DNA of 64,000 bases from Phoenix dactylifera (lineage: Eukaryota; Streptophyta; Magnoliopsida; Arecales; Arecaceae), in contig NC_052393.1 in assembly GCF_009389715.1 (NCBI RefSeq), positions 2,170,001 to 2,234,000 on the forward strand. The letters run 5' to 3'. The notes beneath the pieces were generated by a model. It ran no database searches and was not told where the DNA came from. It saw only the letters and a program-made list of their open reading frames with translations. How positions within the stretch are numbered: the first letter of the stretch is position 1; every line of letters starts with the position of its first letter. Below are positions 1 through 11,027 of this stretch, piece by piece. The translations under genes were made by a program, and so were the position numbers.

Positions 1-1
1 A

Positions 2-974
2 GAGGGCATCGAGATGCTAGGAGGCTATCTTCATTTCTCTGCACCAAAAAGCATAGTCCAACTAATTCAGGTAACAAAGTGCTACCATTGCAGGAAATGC
101 CAGCATGTGCTGTTCAAATTAGATGATAATTATTATGGTCCTATACAAGGTCCGCAATTTCGGTATCGGGTATTGTATCGGAACTTTATCGGTTCCGTAT
201 GGTATAGTACGGTACACCGCTGTACCGAAATAGCTTTCTAATCATTTTTTTCAATATTTATCTCGGTACACCTCAATATAGGTCGGTTTGCCTTAGTACG
301 GGCCGGTACGCACCTCGATATATCTCGGTATAGGTCAGTACACCTCAGTACATAGTTTGTACCGACTTGAAATTAAGTTTTGTACCAATTTTTTTTCGGT
401 ACGGTACGGTATGCTCTGTATCGGATGGTATGGCAGACCATTGTCGTATACTTTTTTTTCTTTTGGTAGCAATTATGAGTTTAATCTTTTGTTACAGGGG
501 AAAAGAGGTCAAAACAAACTTCATACATGATAACATATTAACTTAGATGTAGATGTGTAAGATCAAGTTCTGATTATAAAGAGCGGATGAAATTAATAGC
601 ATACCATGTCAATGCCATAGTGTAACCACTAAAAGAAAAAAATTGTTGTTGCTTGTTGGCTGCTCAGAAGATGGAAAGGTAAGAACAATTGATGGAAGAA
701 AACAGAAGGGGTCAAGGGGAAGGAGCGATACTCTTTTTAACTTGTTCTATATATCAGAATATGATGCTTATATACATAGCCTTAAAATCTTGTGTGCTTT
801 CTTCTTTCGCATTATTAAAGCTGTTCTATTTGATTCTGACAGAGGTTAAGAGGAGAACTCGACAAACTTCTGCAGAGGAAAATTGAGGAGCCAGGGCTCG
901 ATATCCCTGCAGAGGGAAAGGCTGTTGTTGCTGCAGCTGTTGAGTTATTGCACAACCAAAATGTTTACCACTAG
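2..974 (+). CDS. 3' end of an unrecognised plant gene (last two coding exons)
   Basis: Two exons are visible, 2-70 and 843-974. The donor (CAG then GTAACA at 71) and the acceptor (GACAG ending at 842) are good, and the junction is phase 0, giving LVQLIQ-like then RLRGELDKLL across the splice. The last exon encodes 43 residues with amphipathic, coiled-coil-like character (RGELDKLLQRKIEEPG, then VVAAAVELLHNQNVYH) and stops with TAG at 972-974. The start and most of the gene lie left of the window, so length and domains are unknown. I do not recognise the family. The intron (71-842) holds a GGTACCG-rich repeat element. The phase match and loss of coding character beyond the stop support a real gene end; identity is open. 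Confidence 0.5.
148..446. repeat. GGTACCG-rich palindromic repeat element, copy 1
   Basis: This stretch is saturated with short inverted words such as CGGTAC, GGTACG, TCGGTA and TACCGA, unlike its AT-rich surroundings. One end reads ACAAGGTCCGCAA (149-161). The other, at 428-444, is the reverse complement of ACAATGGTCTGCCATAC, which recurs with one mismatch at 12339-12355. Shared termini suggest a small non-autonomous repeat family. It lies in the intron of the gene at the left edge. No coding capacity or clear target duplication was found. Confidence 0.55.
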
Positions 975-1739
975 AAGGATTTTCGCAGATTATCGACCTC
1001 TTTGGAAAATCTCTGGGCTATCCTTAATTTTTTCTCCATGACAAGAAGAGCTGCACCAGCTATTCGCTTTCTTGATGAATTATTCTTTGTATTTTCTGAC
1101 AAAAAATGTGCACCAGCAGCATATTACATCAGGCCACCGTATTTTACAGTTAATATAGTGCTCTTTAACGTACATGTTGGTTTTGAGGAAGGACATTATC
1201 AGTTGAAACAACTATGCTTTGTTATACAAGGAGTATGAAACTCCCATGGAATTATAGAATGTGAGATGTTCATGCAAGGCAGAACATAGGCAACGATTTC
1301 TCTCAGTTGTATTTTTCTTAGTTTTTATGCTGATGATGGAATCTTTTTAACCATAGGTGACCCTTGCTGGACTTGCCGAAAAATCTACAGTGGCCATTCT
1401 ACTTATTCCATTGTTGCAGGCCATGGGAGGGTTGAAGTTAAAGCTAGCGGAGTGTTCCATATTTTTATGCAAATGATCCGTTGTCACCAGATTTTACCAT
1501 AGATTTGTCACTAGTTCAATGAAACTAATTGCACAATAAGACTGGTGCTGTCATGGATGACCATCGAGGTATAGAGTTTTGGACTTTTGGAAAGAGCACC
1601 CGCCAGCCGTCCATTGAACCAAGCTGGTACTTCATAAATGACACGTATTTCTAGTGCTCTCGACCTACTCTTTAAGCCTACCATTCTGGCCTTGAGGCTT
1701 CTGCAAATCACGCGAATTGTGAAAGCTACGGCATGGTCG
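975..1739. other. Spacer after the first gene; 3' UTR and unassigned sequence
   Basis: This begins with the probable 3' UTR of the gene ending at 974. The open frames here are short and show no family resemblance. No element ends could be placed. Confidence 0.5.
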
Positions 1740-2330
1740 TAACGAAGGCTCTGAGCTTTGGTTCTTGCCTTGTCTCATCTCGGATGTCTGATTCCCAGTC
1801 ACCAAAATCCCCATGGGTTCTTGAAGGTGAATTTTGATGGCTCTCTCCGAAACAATCATCCGAGATCATACCAGCTGGTTGATTATGGTGGGTTCGAGGC
1901 AGCCGGGTGCTTTCTGGCTGCTTTGGCATCCTGACCAAATTAAGAGCAGCTTGGGAGAGGCTCACCTTAGCTATTTATCAACTGCAGTGTAGAGATCTGA
2001 TCTTAACAGGTAATTCTGCCACAGTAGTTTCTTGGATTTCGAAAGCTCACCCACATGTTCCTGATGTTCCACTGCTTGCAGGATATAAAATATATGATTT
2101 TCGATGTGTCCGTCAAAGCAGTGCATGTATATAGGGAAGCTAATTTGATCGTGGATTATTTTGGCTGGTATGGGTTCTGTAACTGACTTCGTCGCCAACT
2201 CAATCATTCCCTTCAGATCTTGCTCGGTTGATTACCTTGGATGTTGCTGGTTTTTGTTATCTTTGTTGTATTTAGTTTTCTGTTCTTTCTCTTCATTATT
2301 GTTCTCTTACCCAAACCCAAAAAAAAAAAT
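1740..2330 (+). pseudogene. LINE fossil: RNase H (RVT_3-type) end plus A-tail
   Basis: Broken forward-strand reading frames match the RNase H domain found at the C-terminus of plant L1-type LINEs. The recognisable pieces are VNFDGSLS (about 1827-1850, with the first catalytic Asp), IIRDHTSW, then GNSATVVSWISKAHPHVPDVPLL (about 2014-2080; shown as TVVSWISKAHPHVPDVP) and YREANLIVDYF-like sequence near 2130-2160. Stops and frame changes interrupt them. The segment ends in an A-run at about 2319-2330 after a T-rich 3' tail, as expected of a retrotransposed LINE copy. It is truncated at the 5' side and cannot encode a protein. Confidence 0.65.
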
Positions 2331-2510
2331 CCCTTAATGGTTGCTGTCTTATTTCTTCCCAGACGAGGGAGGCATTTGAGAGCTGTTAATCTGGACTCAA
2401 ATGAGTGTATTGCAAAACTAATCAAGAGGCGTCCATTTTCCATGACTTGTCGCCATTTACGCTCCTCCACCAAAATCCTCAAAAAGCAAAGTTTGTTCCA
2501 CAAGCTAGCT

Positions 2511-2800
2511 TTTTTTTTTTTTTTGGTACAACAGCTGCTCACACTACTTTAGTATAAGCGCAGCCCACAGAGTCGAGAGAAAAAAAGTGACGTAAAAGTG
2601 GAGGGGCGGCTACAAAGGATGTCCAAAAGTCATTTATTTTTATTCCAAAATTCAACTCTCTTTCACCAAATATGCTTTGGATGGATGACCCATCATCTTC
2701 GTACAATGAAATAACTTTTTGAGGGCTATTTGATACTTGAAAAGAGTAGAATTTTTTTTTTTTTGGGGGGGGTACAACGGCCACTCGCATCCTATATATA
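2511..2800 (-). repeat. Two A-tailed retroposon ends in reverse orientation
   Basis: A T-run (about 2511-2524) is followed by GGTACAACAGCTGCTCACAC, and a second T-run and G-run (about 2752-2773) by GTACAACGGCCACTCGCATC. A third relative, GTACATCAGCAGCTCATACTG, sits at about 43600. Read on the minus strand these are related 3' ends followed by poly(A), as left by SINE or LINE retroposition. Bodies and target duplications were not resolved. Confidence 0.4.
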
Positions 2801-3430
2801 TATATATATGTGACTAACGACCAATAAAATTGGAAAATAAAAGACTATATAAAGACTTTGATGTAGACACGTGGTTCATTCAGATAAAATTTTCAGAGTG
2901 ATGAACAACAAAAGAAACAATCCAGTCATCAATATAGTTTGCCTCCCTATAAACATGCGTAGCCAATTAGAAGCCACACTCCACAATAGTCGATGGATGC
3001 TATAAAGCAGCGATCTTTTCTCAGCAGTGTATGGCTATGCCAAGCTTGTTTTTCTATGGATATTATTAGCACATGACATGGACATTAACTATGCCTCATC
3101 GTGAGCCATGCGCTCCGTATACATTTGGGGTGGTCCAAAGTTGAAGGCGAAAGCCGGGATTTTTCAGCAACTCCTAAATCCAAATGTTACCTCCAAATGA
3201 ACGTGGACTTGCCGCGCTCAAAGTGATTCCAACGGTTCACTCAAACCGGGCTCCCGCGCTATTTTTCGTCCCGGAGGAGACGTGGAAAGATCCCCGCCGC
3301 CTGCGTCTCCGAAAAAATGCCATCTCCCGCGCTTTCGTGTTTTCTATGCCATTTTCGCGAGTACGACGTCCTTTCCTTTAAAAACCCAAATCCTCACTCC
3401 GCGTGCGTGCGAGCGAGAGCGAGAGAGAGT
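2801..3430. promoter_or_regulatory. Upstream region and 5' UTR of the BARD1 gene
   Basis: This stretch lies between a short TA microsatellite (about 2793-2810) and the BARD1 start codon at 3431. The last 250 bases become GC-rich and contain TCCCGCGC and TTTTCGCGAG-type words that resemble E2F sites. That would suit an S-phase-regulated repair gene, but it is inference from sequence alone. A GA-repeat (about 3409-3430) immediately precedes the ATG. Confidence 0.4.
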
Positions 3431-6400
3431 ATGGCGGATCTAGAGGGTTTCAGGAGATTGCTAAACCCTTTGGTACTTAATCTGCAGAAGATGGAGTTGG
3501 AGCTCACGTGTCCCATCTGGTATCTCTGATTTTCTCCCTCGATTTCATTTCGTTGATCAAAATCCGGTGTTGATTTTTGGATTTTCATGCTACTATCCGT
3601 TGGTTTCTTTCTATTTTCTGTGATGAAATGATGATTTTTGACCGAAATTCTGATAAAAATTAGACCTTTGACTCGTTTCTTATGCCAGTGATACTGAATT
3701 CATAAATTTTTTTCTTTGATAAATTCTGCTAATTTAAGACAGTTCTTGTTTGAAGCCATGTTAGACAGTCTCTCTCTCCTTCTCTCTCTCTCTCTCTCTC
3801 TGCGCCTATGGCCTGTGATTCTTTTAAATAATTATTCTGTTGTTTTAAGTTGGTTGCTAACCCCATAAAAGAGAGGAGATGAGAGTGCCAGTTTGTTTTT
3901 CGTGTACATGTATGTAAAGAATCATTTTTTTGTTTTTTATTGGTGTACTCTTTTTATCCCTTCGATATATGCATACACTTTCTTATTCAACATGATATTA
4001 TCATTTGAAAATAATAAAAAAGATGAGAAATTTACGATTTCTTTAGGAAAATTATGCATACTTGAGTTCATGTGCATTATGAGCGGTATGTTTATCAGGA
4101 GTTTTAACTGTACAATAGGACTTACGAAGGATTATATGGGTCTTTAAGCACCAAATAAAAAAAAGACAGGATTGCAACTTGCATGGAAGGTTAAATTAAA
4201 TCATGGTACTATATTTCTCTTCAAAATATGGTGGGATCTCTCATGCCATAACAAGAATGCGCAGAAATTGTGCAGTGAAAGAAAGAGAACTGACCTTTGG
4301 ATAACTAGGAGAGGATTGCTGCTTAATGTGTGTTTAAGGGTTCAGAGTTCTGCTTGGTTGAGTTAAAAAAGCTGAATAATAATTAAAGGTAAAAACTGAA
4401 TGAAAGAGAAGAAACCTTACTGCTGGAGAGAAAACATCTACTCGTGATGATTTTTTCTAAGTTTGATTATCAACTAGCCAACAAATAATAAGATTTAGAG
4501 GATATTGTTTTCCTCTATCAGCATAGATTTTCAGTGGAAAAATCAAGTTTTTTTAGATAAATTAGCATAAACTTGAGGACCCCTGGCATTTGAATTAGAT
4601 AATTTGATAGAGTATATACTAACATATTTGTCATTTTCATTTTTTCAAGTTAAAAAATGGTTGCACTTACTAACAATATTCATGGAACAATGAAGGCAGG
4701 AAGTAATGTTATTTTCTTAGTTTTATAGATTTTTGCACACAGCGTGCTAATCTTGCATCATTTTTTTTCTCCGGTAATTATTTTTTTATGGAGGCCTAGT
4801 CTCAGGTCGTGATGCATTAATTATAGAGTAACTATCATTTTTATAACTGTTGATCTATATATTTTCTTGTGGCAGTTTAAAGTTGCTTAACATGCCAAGG
4901 TTGTTGCCATGTAATCACATTTCGTGCAGGTTTTTTTTTCCCCTCAACCTTTTTTTTTTCTACGGTATTCCAGATAGTTATTTATTTTCTTGTTTATATG
5001 CAGTCCTTGTGTCACTACTTCAACCATGCATGGGCATGACTGTCCTATTTGTAAAGTACCTTTTCATCATCAAGGTATTTTCTGGTTTGGGTAAAGTTTT
5101 TGTCCAGTTAGATCTCATTGCTTTTGTAAGCTCTTAAAATTTCTTGCAGATTTGAGGCCTGCTGTTCATGTTGAAATAATGGTGAACATATATAAAAGCA
5201 TGAATTCAGCTATTGGTCCTATCCTTGTACAAAGAGGGGAACAAGTTGCTATCTCTGGTATTTCAAATATTTTCTTACATACGCAACATTGTAACCATAC
5301 GATCTAAAACTTTTTTTTTCTAAATTCACTTTAATAGCTGTATAATTTGTAATATAATAAACAGACACAAAGATGCCTTCAGGTGGTAGTCCAGATTTTG
5401 GTGACAGAAATGATGAGGAGAAATCTGAAGAGGAACTGATGCATAACAGGGCTGGAGAGGGTTCAAAATATATGCCATCACATGCACCATTTTTTGGGAA
5501 TTTTAGAACTGGGAATCCAAGATGTGAAGGGGAGAAAAATGAGCCGGCAATGAATGTAAGCAAGAAAGATGTGAAAAACAATGGAGTGGAAGCATTTCTT
5601 AAAGAAGAGGATCCATACAGTCCACAATCATCTGGTGACCAGAAAGATTCAGATTATGACAGCAATGACCTGGGAAATGAACCTGTAAGTTAGCACACAA
5701 TTACCTATTTTCAAGAAAGGTTCAAAAACTATTTCCACTCACTTAAGCTCATCCTCATCCTGAATACACAAGTATTAACTTTGATTCATTTTGTCAACAA
5801 AAAAGGGATTATTGCATGGCACAATACATATTCATACAAACTTTCTAGGTCATTCTTCTGTTTCTTTCTTTACTTTTTTCCCTCAAGGAAAAGGTGTTTT
5901 TGTCTGTCTTTTTCCTAATTTCTTTTTATTTATTTTTTTAAAGTTAAGCTTGGTGCTTATTGCTTATTTGTAGAATATTAACATAAAAGATTGCCTATAC
6001 TCAGGATAATGTATATACAATTATATATGTTGTGAAAGATATATCCATTGAAAAATTCTGTAGATAAGACTTGCTTCATGTTCCAATCAAAGAATCAGGT
6101 TGGGTCTCCCTAACTCCTTTCTCAAACAAAAAAAGAAAAAGACTTGCTTTAAAGTTGGGAAAATGGGACCTGAAAGATACATGACCACAATCTTATGTGC
6201 TTAGCAGTTATAAGCTGCCACAAGGAAATGATACTAATCAAAACACCTAAAAATTGTAACCATGATTTAAAAAAAAATGTAACTTATAACGCATTACTTG
6301 TAATGCAGGCATACGCTTTCTAACTGTTTAAGTCAATAACATATTCTTGTGACTGCTTTAAGTTAGTATGCTGATATTGTTGCTGTTGCCATATAACCAT

Positions 6401-9400
6401 GCAACTTGCAGTTTTGATTTGTTTCCTCAACTTATAATATCTATTTAGTGGTAATTTGTTTCCTTTTTTCTTTTTGATGATATAGTGGTAATTGGTTTTC
6501 ATAACAATATCTAAATTTTTCTTGAGCATGTGTAGGCTGAGTCTGCGCCATTACATTGGTTATTCTTGGGTATTATTGTCCTGTTTGTAAAGACATATGC
6601 AGCAAGAGCAATGGTTGTCAATTAGTAATAAATGTCCAAAAATAGCTCTCCTACTTGTATTGATTATAGCTTATGTTATTTGACATGTTTACCCCCTCTC
6701 TCTCATGCACACACACACATGCACACATACACATGAATTTGAACCTTTCTTCTTTTTTCTTTTTGATTCAGAGAAATGGTAATGATTCATGCAAGAGAGG
6801 TTCAAAAGTTGGAACTATTCAAACAGGAGAAGACTATAATAGAGAATTAAAAAGGCAAAAATTGCATAATGCAGTTGATGTTGGAGATATTAGTGGTGAT
6901 GTCCAGGCTAAGGATTTTTCAGTATTTAATTCTGAATCTGAACATGAACATCAAAGATGCCCAAACATCAAGTCATTGCATACAACTGTTCATGAAGACA
7001 CAAATGGGGTTTTTAGTTGTGCATTTTGCTATTCTTCTAGAACAACTGAGGTGAGATATGCTAGCTTTTCCTTTCTCCTTCTTCATTCATTAGAAAAGCC
7101 AGTTTTGTTCTCGACAATAATTTGCTGGCTTAATAATTGCGCTAAAGTTACATCTATTACACGTTAAGTTGCTGAGATTCGTGCTTTGTTGGGTTTAAAC
7201 AAAATTCTTAGATCATAGTGATGTTTCAGGCTTCTGGACCAATGTTACATTATATCGATGGAAAACCAGTGTCAGATGATCAAGCATTGCAGCTCAATGT
7301 CTTACACGTGCATCAGAAATGCATTGAATGGTATTTATTACATTTAGCAATTATTATCTAATTTCGTGAATTTTATTTATTGCATTTGAGCAGCTATTAT
7401 CCAGTGGACATTTGGTTAATCATTCGTGAGTTATTTTCTTGTGAAAGATATACTTTATGCTACTTAGCAATTTAATATGAATTGAGATCTAGCTGAACAA
7501 TTGCTCATGCAAGTTTTGTTTTTATAACACTCTCTTATGATTGTTTAAGCAAGTACAAGATTATTATCTTTCATGCTGTTCTGTCTATATGTATTTTGGG
7601 TTTCTTTTTTCTCTAAAAGAAATTAATGCTAGTAATTTGTTGACAAGTGGTTGTTTTGGTAATGATATATTTTTGTAATGTTGGAACAACTAGTCCTAGT
7701 TGTAGCTGTATTTTGCTGTATCTTCAAGATTTTCTGTTTGATGTCCATTGTCTGTGCACAGGGCACCACAAGTATTCTTTGTTGGTGAGACTGCTGTGAA
7801 TTTAGAGGCTGAACTTTTACGTGCATCAAAAATCAAATGTAGCAGCTGTGGACTCAAGGGAGCAGCTCTTGGTTGCTATGTCAAGAGCTGCCGAAGAAGC
7901 TTTCATGTCCCATGTGCTGCTGATATCCAAGATTGTCGATGGGATGCTGTAAGCTTTTGCTTTTATCTTCTTCAAGCCTTGTTGTTGTAGAAGTTGCCAA
8001 CTTCTTTCCTACTGTATCTTTGGTATTTATACTGTCAGCGTTTGAAATATTTAAAAAGTGATGATTTTTCTTCGATCAGGAAAATTTTCTTTTGCTGTGT
8101 CCTGTTCATTTTTCACACAAGCTGCCATGTGATAGATCAAAGGCTAGAAAGAGGACAAAGGCTAATCGTTCCTTGTATGACCTCTCTGCATATGTTTTAA
8201 TGGATTATCTCTGTTTTGACCTCAATTGACATTGGTCATATTTTCTTTGTTTGACCTTGATCATTGCTTCTTTATGCTAGATGCTATTCCAGTTCACCAG
8301 GTGATTTAACTTCACCTACAAAGCAACAGAGTGATAAGCTTTGGACAGCTTCACCCGGTGTGACTCAAGAATGGTTGCTATGCGGATCTTCACTCTCTAA
8401 CTTGGAGAAGGTAGTCATTCTAGAAATTCTTTTGTCCATGTCATCCTTGCACAGGAACCATGCTAATCTTCTCTGGGTCGTTCAAATTTTGTCAAATGTT
8501 TTGGAAGTGACATCATTCTAGCAATTCTTACCTTTGGTTCTTGTCCCTTCGCTGATTTTTTATACTGGTTTGCTTTTAACTTAATTGTTCTCAATTCTCA
8601 TGTCATTAACTTGAATTTGTGCAGGATATTCTAAATGACTTTGTGAGCCTAACTGGTGCCTCTGTAACCAATACGTGGAAGCCAAATGTAACACATGTGA
8701 TTGCTGCCACTGATGAGCATGGTGCTTGCAGCAGAACACTTAAGTTGCTCATGGCTATATTGGGTGGAAAATGGGTTCTAAGTGTAGAATGTAAGTATCA
8801 CTTTGATAAAGCTAATCTTTTTTTTTTGAAAAAAGTAGCAACTGTTTTTTTTTGAGAGAAAGAGATCTAGATCTAGCAGAAACATTTTTGTGTTTTCTAT
8901 TTAATTAAAAAAAGGAAAGTGAAAGGGGTGCCAAACACAAAACTAAACCCTAAAGCCTAACCAAAGTGACCTGTAAAGTGAGTGTTATGCTCTGTTTTAC
9001 AGTTCAACATATCTTGCCCATTTGCCTAGGCATAGTGCTAATATTGCATATTATTTGGATCATAGATGTTAAGGAATCACACAACCGTCTCCAGTGAAAA
9101 TAACTAAACTGAATTAAACTTGCTTTTCTTGAAAATTGGGAAAATCCTGGAGAAACAGTTGGAGAAAATGAAGAGGGATGCCACTCAGGAACATGATTAA
9201 ATATAAGAGCAAGGGGAACACTGAGAACCAGTTTTTTTCATTTATTTCTCAGAGGTTTCTTAACTTTCTTGTGGTTCCTAGATCTTTCAATTTATTATTT
9301 CAAATTCATTTCAACATATTGTGATAATCTTAATCACTCATATCCAGCTGCGGAATTCACTTTATAGTCTCCATACTTTTCCCCAAGTGGCAAATACTAT

Positions 9401-10557
9401 CTCGGTTCTAGCATGTTTCTTTGCTATTTGGAGGACAGGATTTATTTAGAAACTACTGAGAAAACATTTGCTATACTTATGGTTCAAGACAAGTTCAAAC
9501 ATTCACCAAGAAATCCTTGTATGCAAACCAGCAAACCATATGCTTCCAAGCATGAACTTCTGTGAAATTCTTGGTCCCCTCCAGTATATCCTACATGTTG
9601 ATATCTGACTTTATATGTGGTCGGAGAATGCACAAGCATGTTTACGCTTGAAAGCCATGTTGGTATTATTGATCTTATAACTATGTGCTCTAACATTAAC
9701 GAGCATTCAAAAGTGCTGGCCTACCAAGTTGGTAAAGTCCTCAGTAGTTGTACCAAGGAACCAAGTATTTGAATCTTGCCTTTACCATGATTTGGGGTTT
9801 AGTGGTATTTGGGTAAGGGCTACCCATCTATTATGTAGCTCATTTACCTATGGGCCATTTCTATCATAAAAAAATGAGTGTCCAAAGTTTTGTGAATTAG
9901 CTACGTTTTGTTTTTTACCCTCTTTTCTAGTTCATTGCTATATATGATCCTCCCACTGTTGCTGACAGGGCTTAAAGCATGCATGAAGGCTGGGCACCCG
10001 GTTCCAGAGGAGCCTCATGAAATCAGCCATGACATTCATGGAGCCTTTGATGGACCCAGAAACGGAAGAATAAGAGCTATACAAAAGGTTCCTCTCTTTC
10101 TCTTATAATACCGGCAACTAGCAAGAAGAGCTTCTATAGAAGATTCATCTGTATAGACTTTTTAATTGCTTGTCACTTGAGCTCGTCTTTGCATCTGTAC
10201 ATGGGTTACTGACTGGTGTTAATTTTTGGGGCTATTCTCTTGAAGGCACCAAAACTGTTTACAGGATTAACCTTTTATTTTAGTGGTCACTTTATGCCAT
10301 ACTACAAGGACCATCTTGAAGATTTGATTCTTGCTGCTGGTGGAACTGTATTGGAGAAGAGTGAAATCACTCCTACAACTTCTATTGTTTATAGTACAGA
10401 ACCTCCGCAAGGAAGCAATTCAGATGATCAGCATGAGGTTATAAAGAAGAGAAAAGAAGAGGCCGTAGATTTAGCATCCAGAATTGGCTCTCTGGTCATC
10501 CCTCACACATGGCTTCTGGATTCCATTGCTTCCTGCAATGTACAACTAAACTTGTAG
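3431..10557 (+). CDS. BARD1: BARD1: BRCA1-associated RING domain protein (RING, ePHD, two BRCT)
   Basis: Exons: 3431-3519, 4876-4929, 5004-5074, 5150-5257, 5365-5684, 6772-7050, 7230-7330, 7762-7948, 8080-8174, 8281-8410, 8625-8790, 9969-10087, 10246-10557. All introns are GT-AG and phases join to 676 residues, close to the roughly 700 usual for plant BARD1. A C3HC4 RING uses Cys27/30/42, His44, Cys47/50/61/64. An extended PHD finger spans about 297-412 (CAFC start, HVPC, then LLCPVHF). BRCT1 is about 462-555 and BRCT2 about 574-676. Plant BARD1 partners BRCA1 as an E3 ubiquitin ligase in homologous-recombination repair, and in Arabidopsis also restrains WUSCHEL. The ePHD and the NPLVLNLQKMELELTCP leader favour BARD1 over BRCA1. 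The ATG at 3431 is the first in the frame. Intron 11 carries an old SINE. Confidence 0.95.
3771..3801. repeat. CT microsatellite in BARD1 intron 1
   Basis: A run of CT dinucleotides with one CCTT interruption, inside the first BARD1 intron. Likely length-polymorphic. Confidence 0.8.
9712..9874 (+). repeat. Decayed tRNA-derived SINE in BARD1 intron 11
   Basis: An A-box-like TGGCCTACCAAGTTGG (9717-9732) is followed about 35 bases later by a B-box-like TATTTGAATCTTGCC (9766-9780), the spacing of a tRNA-type internal promoter. The copy ends in a short A-run near 9868-9874. No convincing target duplication remains, so it is old or diverged. Confidence 0.5.
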
Positions 10558-11027
10558 ACTATTTTTCTCAACAAAAAATGCTGATGTTATCTGTAACTGC
10601 TTTCTTGCTGGATGAATTATGTCACAATTCTTATCGATTCATGCCGGCCTTCTTATACATATGAAACAAGTATCTGAAGTGGGTTTGTTCTGTTCATTAA
10701 TTTGTTTCACAGAATCAACAAAAGCTGATTTCAAATAGAAATACACCAAAATTCATCACTTACAGAGGTGGCTCTAAACCGCCCACTTAATTTCACGTTT
10801 GATGCCATATTGAAATTACCTCATCCTTTCCCACTTTCTGCTTCTAATTCCAGACACCTGTTTTGATTTGGCTTCTTATTGTTTTGATAAGCTCCCTGCT
10901 ATCCTTTATGCTGTGTCATCAAAAACTGGTGGCTATAAATTTCCAATCATCCATATAAGGCTTAAGCCATGAGATCTTATTATAGCTCGCCTTTACCGTT
11001 GATTGCCACTGCATCCTTCCTTTCATG
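10558..11027. other. BARD1 3' UTR and spacer
   Basis: This is AT-rich sequence after the BARD1 stop and includes the expected 3' UTR. No gene or intact element was seen. Confidence 0.5.

Noticed and set aside
2213-2552. Overlapping open frames of about 105 residues on both strands
   Set aside because: Composition is driven by T/A runs and the LINE tail; no homology recognised and each is bounded by repeat sequence.
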